NCBI GenBank assembly: GCA_964570935.1
Contig: CAZMZP010000050.1
Coordinates: forward strand, 1 to 64,000
Reading direction: 5' to 3'
Source: JAFGJU01 sp964570935
GTDB lineage: Bacteria; Eisenbacteria; RBG-16-71-46; JAFGJU01
DNA: 64,000 nt
In this document: one piece after another, positions 50,956 through 59,690 of the stretch
Layout: each line of letters begins with the position of its first letter
Numbering within the stretch: position 1 is the first letter of the stretch
Position numbers and translations under genes: made by a program
The notes under the pieces: model-generated
Told to the model about the DNA's origin: nothing
Databases searched by the model: none
Seen by the model: the letters and a program-made list of their open reading frames with translations, nothing else

Positions 50956-51857
50956 GCGCGGCCGTCCTGCCAAATCGGCTCGAATACGAACCACTGGTCC
51001 GGGTACTGCCTCACGTATTTCTCCATAACTCGCAGGCTGCGCGACAGCACGTCCTCGAAGGCCCCGGCTCCGCTCCCGGGCCGGATGGGGTCCTCAACGC
51101 ACAGCCTGAACCGCGACCCTTTTTCTCTTATCACGAACGTGGGCACCACGGCCGCGCCCGTTCTGAGCGCGAGCGCCACGTGGCCGTACGGCACCACGGC
51201 CGTAGAACCGAAGAACTCTCTCCGGATCCCCCGCCCCAGCACGTTTCTATCCCCCAGTATCGCGATGCATTCGTTTCTTCTCAACGCGGCCAGGAGTCCG
51301 GCGGTCGCGTGGCCGATGGACACCACGTTGATGCCCTTTCGCCGCCGTCTCTTCACGAAGAACCGGTCTATAAGCGCGTTCCTGTGAGGAAGGGCCGCGA
51401 CCGACAGACGAAGCCCGCTCCGCGCCAGCATGGCGCCGCCCACCTCCCAGTTCCCGACGTGCGCGCCCAGCAGTATAACGCCATTTCCCGACTTGAGCTC
51501 TCCCCGTATCACCGCCAGCGCGTTTCCGTCGGCCATTCCGGTCAGGGACTTCCGCGACAGGATGGGGAATCTCAGAAAATCAGTGATGGAGAGGGCGAAG
51601 TTCCTGAAAGTGCGCTTGGCCACTCTCGTCATCTCGGCCTCGCTCACGGACGTCCCCAGTACGTGCCTCAGGTTGGCCATCACCGCCCTGCGGGACCTGG
51701 TGTTCAGCGCGAAGTTGAGGTCGGCAAGACCGGAGGCCAGCATGTAGCTGACAGACACGTGAGCGACGAGGGCGAGCGCGCCGCCGACTTCGTACAGAAA
51801 ATACCCGAACACGCCCAGAACGCGGTCAAAGATCCACTGACGCGGGCTGCCTGTCAA
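50952..51857 (-). CDS. Lipid A-type lauroyl acyltransferase (LpxL/HtrB family)
   Basis: About 301 residues. N-terminal membrane region, then GAHVGNWEVGGAMLAR (the HxxxxE active-site motif), VAALPHRNALIDRFFVKRR and LGDRNVLGRGIRREFFG are the LABLAT family pattern. It adds a secondary acyl chain to lipid A precursor, implying LPS. TTG 51857 is chosen with GGAGG 11 bases upstream; the frame further up overlaps the tRNA-Pro. Gram-negative outer-membrane evidence. Confidence 0.88.
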   Translation of the reverse strand: MTGSPRQWIFDRVLGVFGYFLYEVGGALALVAHVSVSYMLASGLADLNFALNTRSRRAVMANLRHVLGTSVSEAEMTRVAKRTFRNFALSITDFLRFPILSRKSLTGMADGNALAVIRGELKSGNGVILLGAHVGNWEVGGAMLARSGLRLSVAALPHRNALIDRFFVKRRRRKGINVVSIGHATAGLLAALRRNECIAILGDRNVLGRGIRREFFGSTAVVPYGHVALALRTGAAVVPTFVIREKGSRFRLCVEDPIRPGSGAGAFEDVLSRSLRVMEKYVRQYPDQWFVFEPIWQDGRA

Positions 51858-51888
51858 CGTCGTGGGTTCCTCCAGCGTAGATAAATAG

Positions 51889-51965
51889 TGGTCGGGGCGA
51901 CTGGATTCGAACCAGCGACCACTAGCCCCCCATGCTAGTGCGCTACCTGGCTGCGCCACGCCCCG
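51889..51965 (-). tRNA. tRNA-Pro (anticodon GGG)
   Basis: 77 bases. Acceptor CGGGGCG/CGCCCCG, D-arm GCGC/GCGC, anticodon stem CTAGC/GCTAG with loop ATGGGGG (anticodon GGG, codon CCC), T-arm GCTGG/CCAGT with TTCGAAT, discriminator A, CCA encoded. Second Pro tRNA within 2.5 kb. Confidence 0.95.
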
Positions 51966-52002
51966 ACCATCTGGATTCTCACAGGGTCACCTTGCTGCGT
52001 GC

Positions 52003-52031
52003 ATCATAACCGATTCCGAAAAGGCCCGCAA
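52003..52031 (-). promoter_or_regulatory. Promoter of tRNA-Pro(GGG)
   Basis: Minus-strand TTGCGG (52031-52026), 17-base spacer, TATGAT (52008-52003). Five of six match at -10. Expected start about 51996, 30 bases before the tRNA. Confidence 0.5.
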
Positions 52032-52072
52032 GGCCTGCGGCGCCGACGGACCCGGCTTCCCGGCCGCCGCGC

Positions 52073-52435
52073 TCACCTCTTCGCGCGGACCATGGAGAGC
52101 ACTTCTTCGAGCTCCTTCCTCACCTGCTTCAACAGCTGAGTCGCTCCCTCCTTCTCGCCTCCGGCCGCGGAAGGGCCGGGAGACGTCCTCCTGTCGTCGA
52201 GCAGTTTCTTCCTGGCCCCAGAGATGGTGTAGCCCTGCTCGTACAGCATTTTTCGGATGGTCATTATGAGCGCGATGTCCTTCGGCCTGTACATCCTGTT
52301 TCCGGCGCGGTTCTTTTTCGGTCTCAGCATCTTGAACTGCGTTTCCCAGTACCGCAGAACGTGCGGCTCCACGCCGGCCATCGCGCTGACCTCGCTTATG
52401 GAATGATACGCGCGCCCTTTGTCTTCTTCCGCCAA
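52073..52435 (-). CDS. MerR-family transcriptional regulator
   Basis: About 120 residues. Winged HTH: ISEVSAMAGVEPHVLRYWET and NRMYRPKDIALIMTIRKMLYEQGYTISGARKKLL are the MerR domain; a helical tail (LLKQVRKELEEVLSM) follows. There is no metal-binding cysteine set. TTG 52435 is chosen since GGGGG lies eight bases upstream; GTG 52444 is possible. Its stop is 107 bases before tRNA-Pro, and it begins 18 bases after gpsA. Confidence 0.85.
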   Translation of the reverse strand: MAEEDKGRAYHSISEVSAMAGVEPHVLRYWETQFKMLRPKKNRAGNRMYRPKDIALIMTIRKMLYEQGYTISGARKKLLDDRRTSPGPSAAGGEKEGATQLLKQVRKELEEVLSMVRAKR

Positions 52436-52452
52436 GCGGAGCACCCCCTTTC

Positions 52453-53454
52453 CTACTGTGCTTCTGCCTTGAGTTCTCTCGTCATGAGCTCGTCTATCGC
52501 CAGGTGAGGGTCCTTGCCCTCGAACAGCACGGCGTAGACCTGCTCCGTTATGGGCATATCGACTTCGTGGCGCCTGGCCAGGTGGAGCGCACTCTTCGTC
52601 GTTCTGACCCCTTCCGCCACCATCACCATGCCCGACAGGACCGCTTCCAGAGTCTTGCCACTTCCGACTTGCTCGCCGACGTACCGATTGCGACTGTGCC
52701 GGCTGAGGCACGTAACGACGAGGTCCCCCACGCCGGCAAGGCCGAAGAACGTCTCGCGTCTCGCGCCCAGGGCCAGCCCGAGTCTTGTGATCTCGGCGAG
52801 TCCCCTGGTGATAAGCGCGGCCTTGGTGTTGTCCCCGTACCCTATCCCGTCGCAGATGCCGGCCGCGATCGCGACCACGTTCTTGACGGAGACGCCCAGC
52901 TCCACACCCACCATGTCTTCGTTCGTGTACACGCGGAAGGTGCCCGTCGAGAAGAGCTGCTGGACCTGCTTGGCCGACGCCGCGCTCGCGGACGCCGACA
53001 CGACTGCGGTGGGGTGGCCCCGGCTCACTTCCTCGGCGTGACTGGGCCCGGCGAGCACGGCTATCCTGTCCGCGGCCGAGGCGGAAAGCTCGTCCACCAG
53101 GACTTCCGACATGCGCATCAGCGAGCCGTCTTCGATGCCCTTGGTTGCGCTGACGATGAGCGCTCCGGACGTGTCCAGTCCGGCCAGTTTCCTCGCCACT
53201 CCCCGGAGAGTGTGGGAGGGGACGGCAAACACAAGCATGTCCGCGCCGTTGACCGCGTCGGCCATCTCAGGCGTGAACCGCACCGTAGCCGGGAGGGCGG
53301 CCCCGGGCAGGAATTTCTCGTTCACTCCCTCGCTCTTCACGCGCTCGCACTGCTCTACGTCGTACTCCCAGACGACCACGTCGCCGCCCCTGGAGCTCAA
53401 CACCATCGAGAGCGCGGTTCCCCAGCCCCCGCCTCCCAGAATCCCGAATTTCAT
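52453..53454 (-). CDS. gpsA: Glycerol-3-phosphate dehydrogenase [NAD(P)+]
   Basis: 333 residues. MKFGILGGGGWGTALSMVL (NAD motif), VSATKGIEDGSLMRMSEVL, LAGPSHAEEVSRGHPTAVV, and the catalytic Lys region GVELGVSVKNVVAIAAGICDGIGYGDN. It makes sn-glycerol-3-phosphate for phospholipids. ATG 53454; it lies eight bases after plsY. Confidence 0.97.
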   Translation of the reverse strand: MKFGILGGGGWGTALSMVLSSRGGDVVVWEYDVEQCERVKSEGVNEKFLPGAALPATVRFTPEMADAVNGADMLVFAVPSHTLRGVARKLAGLDTSGALIVSATKGIEDGSLMRMSEVLVDELSASAADRIAVLAGPSHAEEVSRGHPTAVVSASASAASAKQVQQLFSTGTFRVYTNEDMVGVELGVSVKNVVAIAAGICDGIGYGDNTKAALITRGLAEITRLGLALGARRETFFGLAGVGDLVVTCLSRHSRNRYVGEQVGSGKTLEAVLSGMVMVAEGVRTTKSALHLARRHEVDMPITEQVYAVLFEGKDPHLAIDELMTRELKAEAQ

Positions 53455-53461
53455 GGTTGAA

Positions 53462-54103
53462 TCAACCTCCGCGTAACTTGAACTTGCGTTCCTCGCCACG
53501 TAGTATTCGCGATATATTGCCCCTGTGCCGCGCCACCACAACGGCGGCCACCAGCGTCGAGACCCAGAACACTTTCGGCCAGTCCCCGGGACCACCCGGG
53601 GCGGTAACGTACACGGCCGCCGGCAGCGAGACCGCGGCCAGAATCGAACCAAGCGATATGAACCTGAACAGCGACACCACAACCACCCAGACAGCGACAC
53701 AGATCCCGAACGCCGCCGGTGCGACCGCCGCGAACACCCCGGCCGCCGTGGCCACGCCCTTGCCTCCCCTGAACGAAGCGAACACGGTCCAGATGTGTCC
53801 GGCCACGGCCGCCAGTCCCGCGAGCAGCATCAGGTCCGTCCTTCCCACGCCCCCGGACTCGCGCCACAGCAGACCCGCCGCGCCGACGCCGGCGGCGCCC
53901 TTGCCGGCGTCCAGGAACAGGACCGCAAGCCCCGGGCCGGGGCCCAGAGTCCTGAACGTGTTCGCCGCGCCCAGGTTGCCGCTCCCGTGCTTCCTCAAGT
54001 CTATTCCCCTTGTCAGTCTCCCGGCCAGGAGGCTGAATGGAATCGCGCCCAGCAGATACGCCAGCGCCACACTCAGAATCACCCGCTCCAAGCCTTGCCT
54101 CAC
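53462..54103 (-). CDS. plsY: Glycerol-3-phosphate acyltransferase PlsY
   Basis: 213 residues, several membrane helices. AYLLGAIPFSLLAGRLTRGI, DLRKHGSGNLGAANTFRTLG and GHIWTVFASFRGGKGVATAAG are the three PlsY motifs. It acylates G3P with acyl-phosphate, the first phospholipid step. GTG 54103 overlaps der as GTGA. Pairing with gpsA and der is common. Confidence 0.97.
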   Translation of the reverse strand: MRQGLERVILSVALAYLLGAIPFSLLAGRLTRGIDLRKHGSGNLGAANTFRTLGPGPGLAVLFLDAGKGAAGVGAAGLLWRESGGVGRTDLMLLAGLAAVAGHIWTVFASFRGGKGVATAAGVFAAVAPAAFGICVAVWVVVVSLFRFISLGSILAAVSLPAAVYVTAPGGPGDWPKVFWVSTLVAAVVVARHRGNISRILRGEERKFKLRGG

Positions 54104-55422
54104 TTGCGGAGGGCGGTCCGCACCTTGATGCTGACCGGCGTGCCCCGAAACCCGAACTGCTCCCTGAGACTATTCATCAAGTAGTGGACGTAGGACTTCC
54201 TGAACGCGCTCCTGTCGTTCACGAAAAGTGCGAAGGTCGGCGGCACCACGGACACCTGACTTGCCCTTTTCAGCGCGGGCGCATGACCCGACTGTCCCAC
54301 GGGCGGCCTTCTTCTCGTCATCGCGTCCCTGAGCGCCTCCGTGAGCTCCTGCTCGCTGAGGGTCCGCCTGCTCTGCTCGGCCGCCTCCAGGGCCAGCCTT
54401 GGCAGCCGCGACACCCTCAGGCCAGTGAGGGCCGACGCGAACACCACCTGCGCGTAGGACAGGAACGGAAGTCGGCGCCTGAATTCCTTCTCGATGTCGA
54501 TTGCGGTGTACTGGTCCTTGTCGACAAGGTCCCACTTGTTGAACACCACGATCGAAGGCTTCCCGGAATGATGCGCTATCGCGGCTATCCTGGTGTCCTG
54601 CGAGCTCAACCCCGCGGAGGCGTCCAGCACGAGGAGCACGACGCCGGCTCTCTCGATGCTCTTGAGCGCCCTCACCACGCTGTACACCTCCAGCGCGTCC
54701 GAGATGCTCCTCTTTCTCCTCAGTCCGGCCGTGTCGATCAGTATGAACTCGCGGCCGTTGAACTTGAAAAACGAATCCACCGAGTCCCTGGTCGTGCCCG
54801 GCGCCGCGTGGACAATCATCCGCTCCTCGTCGAGAAGCCTGTTGATGATGGAGGACTTCCCCACGTTGGGTTTGCCCACGACCGCCACGCTTATGGCGTC
54901 GATCGGTTCCTCCGCCGGCTCAGCCTCGCCCAGCGACTCGACGACCCTGTCCAGCAGCGCGTCCGCGCCCCTGCCGTGCACGGCGGAAACGGGTATCGGG
55001 TCCCCGATGCCAAGTCCGTGAAACTCGTGTATCAGGGCCTCGCGGCTCTCGTTGTCTATCTTGTTCACGACGAGGAGCGACGTCTTGCCCCTCTGTCTGA
55101 GTATCTGCGCTATCTCGGCGTCCAAGGGGTTCACACCGTCCTCCCCGTCCACCACGAACACCACGAGAGAAGCCTCCTCCACGGCCAGAGATGCCTGTTC
55201 CCTGACGAGCACCTCCATGTCTCCGCGCGCCTCGGGCAGGTACCCGCCGGTGTCCACGACCCAGAACGACCTGCGCTCCCAGGTGACTGCGGCTATCTTC
55301 CTGTCGCGCGTGACCCCGGGCTCGCCGTGCACAACGGCCAGCTTCCGTCCGACCAGCCTATTGAAAAGTGTGGATTTCCCCACGTTCGGACGGCCTATTA
55401 TCGCCACGATCGGGCTTCCCAT
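54100..55422 (-). CDS. der: Ribosome biogenesis GTPase Der (EngA)
   Basis: About 440 residues. Two tandem G domains: GRPNVGKSTLFNRL ... DTGGY ... NKIDN, and GKPNVGKSSIINRLLDEERM ... DTAGLRRKR ... NKWDL, then a KH-like domain. It helps 50S assembly. ATG 55422 has GAGGG upstream. It overlaps the DUF512 gene end by 65 bases. Confidence 0.96.
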   Translation of the reverse strand: MGSPIVAIIGRPNVGKSTLFNRLVGRKLAVVHGEPGVTRDRKIAAVTWERRSFWVVDTGGYLPEARGDMEVLVREQASLAVEEASLVVFVVDGEDGVNPLDAEIAQILRQRGKTSLLVVNKIDNESREALIHEFHGLGIGDPIPVSAVHGRGADALLDRVVESLGEAEPAEEPIDAISVAVVGKPNVGKSSIINRLLDEERMIVHAAPGTTRDSVDSFFKFNGREFILIDTAGLRRKRSISDALEVYSVVRALKSIERAGVVLLVLDASAGLSSQDTRIAAIAHHSGKPSIVVFNKWDLVDKDQYTAIDIEKEFRRRLPFLSYAQVVFASALTGLRVSRLPRLALEAAEQSRRTLSEQELTEALRDAMTRRRPPVGQSGHAPALKRASQVSVVPPTFALFVNDRSAFRKSYVHYLMNSLREQFGFRGTPVSIKVRTALRK

Positions 55423-56653
55423 ACCGCAGTCCCTCAATAATAATCTTGTGACCGGAAGCCTCTTCCAGCTCCCGGGGCGTCATGTCGTCCAGGAAAAGTC
55501 CATCCGGGTTGAGGCATTCCTCGGACACGACCGCAACCTCTTCCGGACCGAGCCGTCTCATCGCCCGCAGCACGTCCCTGCCGCCCAGAAGTCCCACAAC
55601 TGTGACAGAGCGGCCCAGCAGCCAGTTCTGCACTCCGAGCACCCTGACCCCCTCGCCCGCCAGCGCCGCCCTCAGCACGGGCTCCGCCAGCTTCCCCGTC
55701 AGGACGGCCGCCGGCCTTCCTCGCGCCCGGCGCCTGATGCGCCCCCGCAGCCGGGCCGCCTCCTCCAAGAGCACCCTCACCAGCCCCACTCCGTTCTCAA
55801 TCTGACAGAATCCCTCGTACTCGACCGCGTCGGGCACGTCCCGTCCCGCCAGCAGGTACATCTCGTCCGCCGCGAACACGAACCTGGTGCCCAGCTGTCG
55901 CAAAGCTCGAACCTGCCACGCGGCCAGCCAGTCGAGCAGCCGGGCGGCGTCCCGGCCGGTGACCGGCCTGAGCGACGGAAGTCCACGCCTGTGCCCGGTG
56001 AGGCCGACCGGCACCACGGCCACGCTTTTCACGCTCGGGAAGAAACCGGCCAGGTCGTCCACGGTCCTGCTCAGGTGCGGTCCGTCGTTGATTCCGGGGC
56101 ACAACACAACCTGCGCGTGCACTTCTATTCCGCCCTGTTTGAGCGCTTCCAGCTTGGGAAGAATCTCTGCCGGACCGGAAAGACCCAGCATTCGCGCCCT
56201 CACACCCGGGTCGGTGGAGTGCACCGACACGTAGAGCGGGCTCAAGCGTTGTTCGATTATCCGCTCCAGCTCGGGTCGTCTCAGGTTCGTCATCGTTATG
56301 TAGTTGCCGTGGAGGAACGAGAATCTGTAGTCCTCGTCCTTCACGTGGAGAGACGGTCGAAGCCCGCCCGGCAGCTGGTCCACGAAGCAGAAGACGCACT
56401 TGTTCGGACAGGTCCTGGGCGCGAGCTCCTCAAACCTGATCCCGAACACCCCCTGCCCGTTTCTGCGTACTCTCACGGAAAACTGGCCGGAGTTCCTCTT
56501 AGCGCCCAGTTTGATGGAGTCGGCCACGGAGTGGAACATGAAGTCGATAACGTCCCTCACACTGTCCGGGCCGACCGACAGGATGACGTCCCCGCTCTTC
56601 AGGCCTGCCCTGTCAGCGGGACTGTTTTTCTTCACCGCCTGGATTTTCAGCAT
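55358..56653 (-). CDS. DUF512-family protein (PDZ plus radical-SAM-like domain)
   Basis: About 431 residues. N-terminal PDZ-like domain (NSPADRAGLKSGDVILSVG), then the iron-sulfur motif TCPNKCVFCFVDQLPGG (CxxxCxxC, radical-SAM type), FSFLHGNYITMTNL, VSVHSTDPGVRARML, and a C-terminal DUF512 region. Members are widespread but of unknown function. ATG 56653. The 65-base overlap with der is long. Confidence 0.9.
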   Translation of the reverse strand: MLKIQAVKKNSPADRAGLKSGDVILSVGPDSVRDVIDFMFHSVADSIKLGAKRNSGQFSVRVRRNGQGVFGIRFEELAPRTCPNKCVFCFVDQLPGGLRPSLHVKDEDYRFSFLHGNYITMTNLRRPELERIIEQRLSPLYVSVHSTDPGVRARMLGLSGPAEILPKLEALKQGGIEVHAQVVLCPGINDGPHLSRTVDDLAGFFPSVKSVAVVPVGLTGHRRGLPSLRPVTGRDAARLLDWLAAWQVRALRQLGTRFVFAADEMYLLAGRDVPDAVEYEGFCQIENGVGLVRVLLEEAARLRGRIRRRARGRPAAVLTGKLAEPVLRAALAGEGVRVLGVQNWLLGRSVTVVGLLGGRDVLRAMRRLGPEEVAVVSEECLNPDGLFLDDMTPRELEEASGHKIIIEGLRYGKPDRGDNRPSERGEIHTFQ

Positions 56654-56692
56654 GGCTTTGAGGGATGACACCCGGGGTGCAGAGAAAACGAG

Positions 56693-56767
56693 TGGAGCGG
56701 GCAACGGGATTTGAACCCGCGACTCTCAGCTTGGGAAGCTGATACTCTACCACTGAGCTATGCCCGC
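56693..56767 (-). tRNA. tRNA-Gly (anticodon CCC)
   Basis: 75 bases. Acceptor GCGGGCA/TGCCCGC, D-arm GCTC/GAGT, anticodon stem TCAGC/GCTGA with loop TTCCCAA (anticodon CCC, codon GGG), T-arm GCGGG/CCCGT with TTCAAAT, discriminator T, CCA encoded. Confidence 0.95.
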
Positions 56768-56797
56768 CCACAGGTTATCTGACTCGTAACCGGAAAG

Positions 56798-56826
56798 AAC
56801 TTAAAGAATTGCAGGGTCTATGTCAA
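56798..56826 (-). promoter_or_regulatory. Promoter of tRNA-Gly
   Basis: Minus-strand TTGACA (56826-56821), 17-base spacer, TAAGTT (56803-56798). Perfect -35, weak -10. Expected start about 56791, 24 bases before the tRNA. Confidence 0.55.
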
Positions 56827-56921
56827 GTAGAATTTGAGGTTGAGTCGCGGCCACCTTGATGCTTCGCATGAAGTTCGCTGCCTGCCGCCATGCCGCGCCG
56901 CCTTCCGCCAACGGGCCCTCG

Positions 56922-57890
56922 TCACGACAGCCCGGCCGCCGCGAGCCCGGTCTCAATCCGTCGCGAAATCTCCTCCGGCTCCTCCCCGTCCTTTATGTCC
57001 AACCAGACGTCTACAGGAGTCTTCCCGAACCACGTGAGCTGTCTTTTCGCGAACTGCCTCGTCGCGATCCTGGCCTTCTCGCGGGCCGCCGCCAAGGTCA
57101 GCTGCCCCCTCACGTACCCGACCATTTCCCGGTACCCCACTGTCCTGAATGAGGGCCATGCTTCGCTGAAACCGTCCGCTACAAGCCCGGCAACCTCGTC
57201 AGCGAGGCCGCCCGTCACCATCGCGTCGAATCGCTTCTCGATGAGGCGGTACAGGCACTCGCGGTCGCGCCTGAGTCCGACAGTCACCAGCCTGAGAGGG
57301 CTCTTCATCGCGGAGCTCTTCTGAAGCTCCGAGATCCGCGCGCCCGTGGCCTCGAACACCTCCAGGGCCCGGATGACTCTCTCGATGTTCCTCGGGTGGA
57401 TCCTGGACGCGGCCTCGGGGTCCACCGCGCTCAGTCTCTGATGCAGGTGCTCTCTGCCGCGCGCGTCTGCCAGCTGCCTCAGCCTGGCCCGGATTCCTTC
57501 GTCACGCTCCGGCCCCTCGAAAAGGCCCTTCTCCAGGGCCCTGAGGTAAAGCCCGGAACCGCCCACAACGAGGGGAGCTCGTCCCCCGGCCGCGATGTGC
57601 CGCATCGCCGCCAGAGCTTCCCTCCTGAAGCGGCCGCAACTATACACTTCCCACGGCTCCACCACGTCTATGAGGTGATGGCGAACGCGGGCGGTCTCGG
57701 CCGGCCCGGGTTTGGCCGTGCCTATGTTGAGGCGCTTGTACACCTGGCGGGAATCGGCGGATACTATCTCCCAGCCCCGCGCCTCGGCCAGCAGGACCGA
57801 CGCGGCTGTCTTGCCTACTGCCGTAGGACCGACGACCGCCGCCACCCGGAGTCCTGCGTCGGCACCCGTTTCTTTCTCCCCGCCGCGCAT
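56922..57890 (-). CDS. miaA: tRNA dimethylallyltransferase
   Basis: About 322 residues. VVGPTAVGKTAASVLLA (P-loop), IVSADSRQVYKRLNIGTAKP, HHLIDVVEPWEVYS, VGGSGLYLRALEKGL and RNIERVIRALEVFEATG are MiaA. It adds the prenyl group to A37 of tRNAs reading U-starting codons. ATG 57890 lies just after the mutL stop. Confidence 0.96.
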   Translation of the reverse strand: MRGGEKETGADAGLRVAAVVGPTAVGKTAASVLLAEARGWEIVSADSRQVYKRLNIGTAKPGPAETARVRHHLIDVVEPWEVYSCGRFRREALAAMRHIAAGGRAPLVVGGSGLYLRALEKGLFEGPERDEGIRARLRQLADARGREHLHQRLSAVDPEAASRIHPRNIERVIRALEVFEATGARISELQKSSAMKSPLRLVTVGLRRDRECLYRLIEKRFDAMVTGGLADEVAGLVADGFSEAWPSFRTVGYREMVGYVRGQLTLAAAREKARIATRQFAKRQLTWFGKTPVDVWLDIKDGEEPEEISRRIETGLAAAGLS

Positions 57891-57891
57891 C

Positions 57892-59622
57892 CTAGGCCCG
57901 GCCCAGCCTGCGCTCGAGCTCTTCCAGCGAGACTCTGACGAAAGTGAGCCTGCCGTGCGGGTCTCCCTGAGGCATGCTCGTGCTGAACAGCCCGTCAACC
58001 AGGTGGTTCATCTCCTCGAGAGTGAGCGCGTCTCCCGCCTTGACGGCGGCGTGGCAGGCAAAAGACCTGGCCAGCCGCTCTTCAGCGGTCGCGGCTCCGC
58101 CCGATTCCTTGGTCATGCCGTCCAGTATGTCGTGCAGCAGCTGTCCCTCTCTCCACGCGCGGAGTCCGGCCGGAACGCCCCTCACCACTATCCTGTCCTT
58201 TCCTGACGCCTTGATGTCGAAGCCCAGCTTTCGCATCTGCGCTTCGGTGTCCAGCAGCACTTCGAACTCGTCCGCGGTCAGGTCCACTACCATCGGAAAC
58301 AGCAGCTGCTGGCTCGGGCCGTTTCCGCCCGCCAGCATTCGCCGCGCCTCGTCGTAAAGCACCCGCTCGTGCGCCGCGTGCTGGTCCACTATCACCAGCC
58401 CGCCCTTGATCTGCGCCAGGATGTAAGTCCTGTGGAGCTGCCACAGGGGCACCATACCCGCCAACCCTGCTGCCCCGGCCGGAGCCGTCCCCCGCACGTC
58501 TGAATCACCCAGCAGCGAGAGCTGCGTTGAATCCGCCTCATATTCTGTTGCAACATCGGCAACTACACCACTCAACTCAGGTTCAACCTCAGCCCGCGTC
58601 CAAAGCGCGCCTCCCGCCCCTGCGAACGTATCTCTGGATGCCCGGGCAAGCGTGTCCTTCACGACGCCGGTGAGGAAACTCCTCACGAAACCTTCCTCCG
58701 CGAACTTGACCTCACGCTTCGTGGGATGCACGTTCACGTCCACGGCGTCCAGCGGCACCTCCAGCATGACGAGACACATCGGGTATCTGTCGCGCGGCAG
58801 GATCTCGGAGTACGCCTCTCGTACGGCGAACGTGAGCGTGGGCGACCCGACCCAACGCCGGTTGACCCAGAAGAGCTGGTGCTCGCCGTTCGCGCGCGAC
58901 AGCTCCGCCCCGCCCGCGTACCCGCCCACGCGCACTCCTTTGCTCTCCGCGTCCAGGCTCAGGAGCTGCTCCGCCGTCTGCAGCCCGTACAGAGCCGCGA
59001 CCCTGTCGAACAGCGCCGGCGCCGGCGGCAGGTTGAGGAGCTCCCTGTCGTTCTGTCTCAGGATGAAATGGATCTTCTCGAAGGCGAGGGCGTAGGACGT
59101 AATTACTCTTATCACCTGCCGGAGCTCGGTCGTCCTCGACCTCAGGAACTTGCGTCTGACCGGCGTGTTGAAGAACAAGTCTCGGACGCTGACCGTCGTG
59201 CCGGGAGCCCTCCCCGACTCGCTGACCTCCTCCATTTCTCCCCCCACGCACGTGACCAGCGACCCGGCCAGGCTCTCACTCGACCTCGTCAGCAGTGTCA
59301 GCCGCGAGACCTGGGCGATGCTGGGCAGGGCCTCGCCCCTGAAGCCCAGTGTCCGTATGGCCATTAGGTCCGGCTCGTTCGACAGCTTGCTCGTGGAGTA
59401 TCTCTCCAGCGAGAGCAGGGCGTCCTCCATGCTCATCCCTACGCCGTCGTCAGACACGGCTATCTCGCTGTATATGGGCTCCCCCAGCTGAACCGTGATC
59501 CGGCCGGCGCCCGCATCAATGGAGTTCTCGACGAGTTCCTTGACCACACTCGAAGGGCGCTCCACAACTTCGCCGGCGGCGATCTTCCTGACCAGGTCCT
59601 CAGGGAGTTTCTTGATCTTCAC
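57892..59622 (-). CDS. mutL: DNA mismatch repair protein MutL
   Basis: 576 residues. GHKL ATPase: KIAAGEVVERPSSVVKELVENSID, DDGVGM, TLGFRGEALPSIAQVS; then C-terminal dimer domain with VDQHAAHERVLYDE, the DQHA(X)2E(X)4E endonuclease motif. So this is the nicking MutL type of MutH-less bacteria. GTG start with GGGGGA upstream. miaA follows; mutS is not in the window. Confidence 0.96.
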   Translation of the reverse strand: MKIKKLPEDLVRKIAAGEVVERPSSVVKELVENSIDAGAGRITVQLGEPIYSEIAVSDDGVGMSMEDALLSLERYSTSKLSNEPDLMAIRTLGFRGEALPSIAQVSRLTLLTRSSESLAGSLVTCVGGEMEEVSESGRAPGTTVSVRDLFFNTPVRRKFLRSRTTELRQVIRVITSYALAFEKIHFILRQNDRELLNLPPAPALFDRVAALYGLQTAEQLLSLDAESKGVRVGGYAGGAELSRANGEHQLFWVNRRWVGSPTLTFAVREAYSEILPRDRYPMCLVMLEVPLDAVDVNVHPTKREVKFAEEGFVRSFLTGVVKDTLARASRDTFAGAGGALWTRAEVEPELSGVVADVATEYEADSTQLSLLGDSDVRGTAPAGAAGLAGMVPLWQLHRTYILAQIKGGLVIVDQHAAHERVLYDEARRMLAGGNGPSQQLLFPMVVDLTADEFEVLLDTEAQMRKLGFDIKASGKDRIVVRGVPAGLRAWREGQLLHDILDGMTKESGGAATAEERLARSFACHAAVKAGDALTLEEMNHLVDGLFSTSMPQGDPHGRLTFVRVSLEELERRLGRA

Positions 59623-59690
59623 TCGGATCCCCCGGCTCGCAGGGCGCGAGCCCTCGCGTCCAACACCCGCACGCCCGCCTTCCTGCGCGC

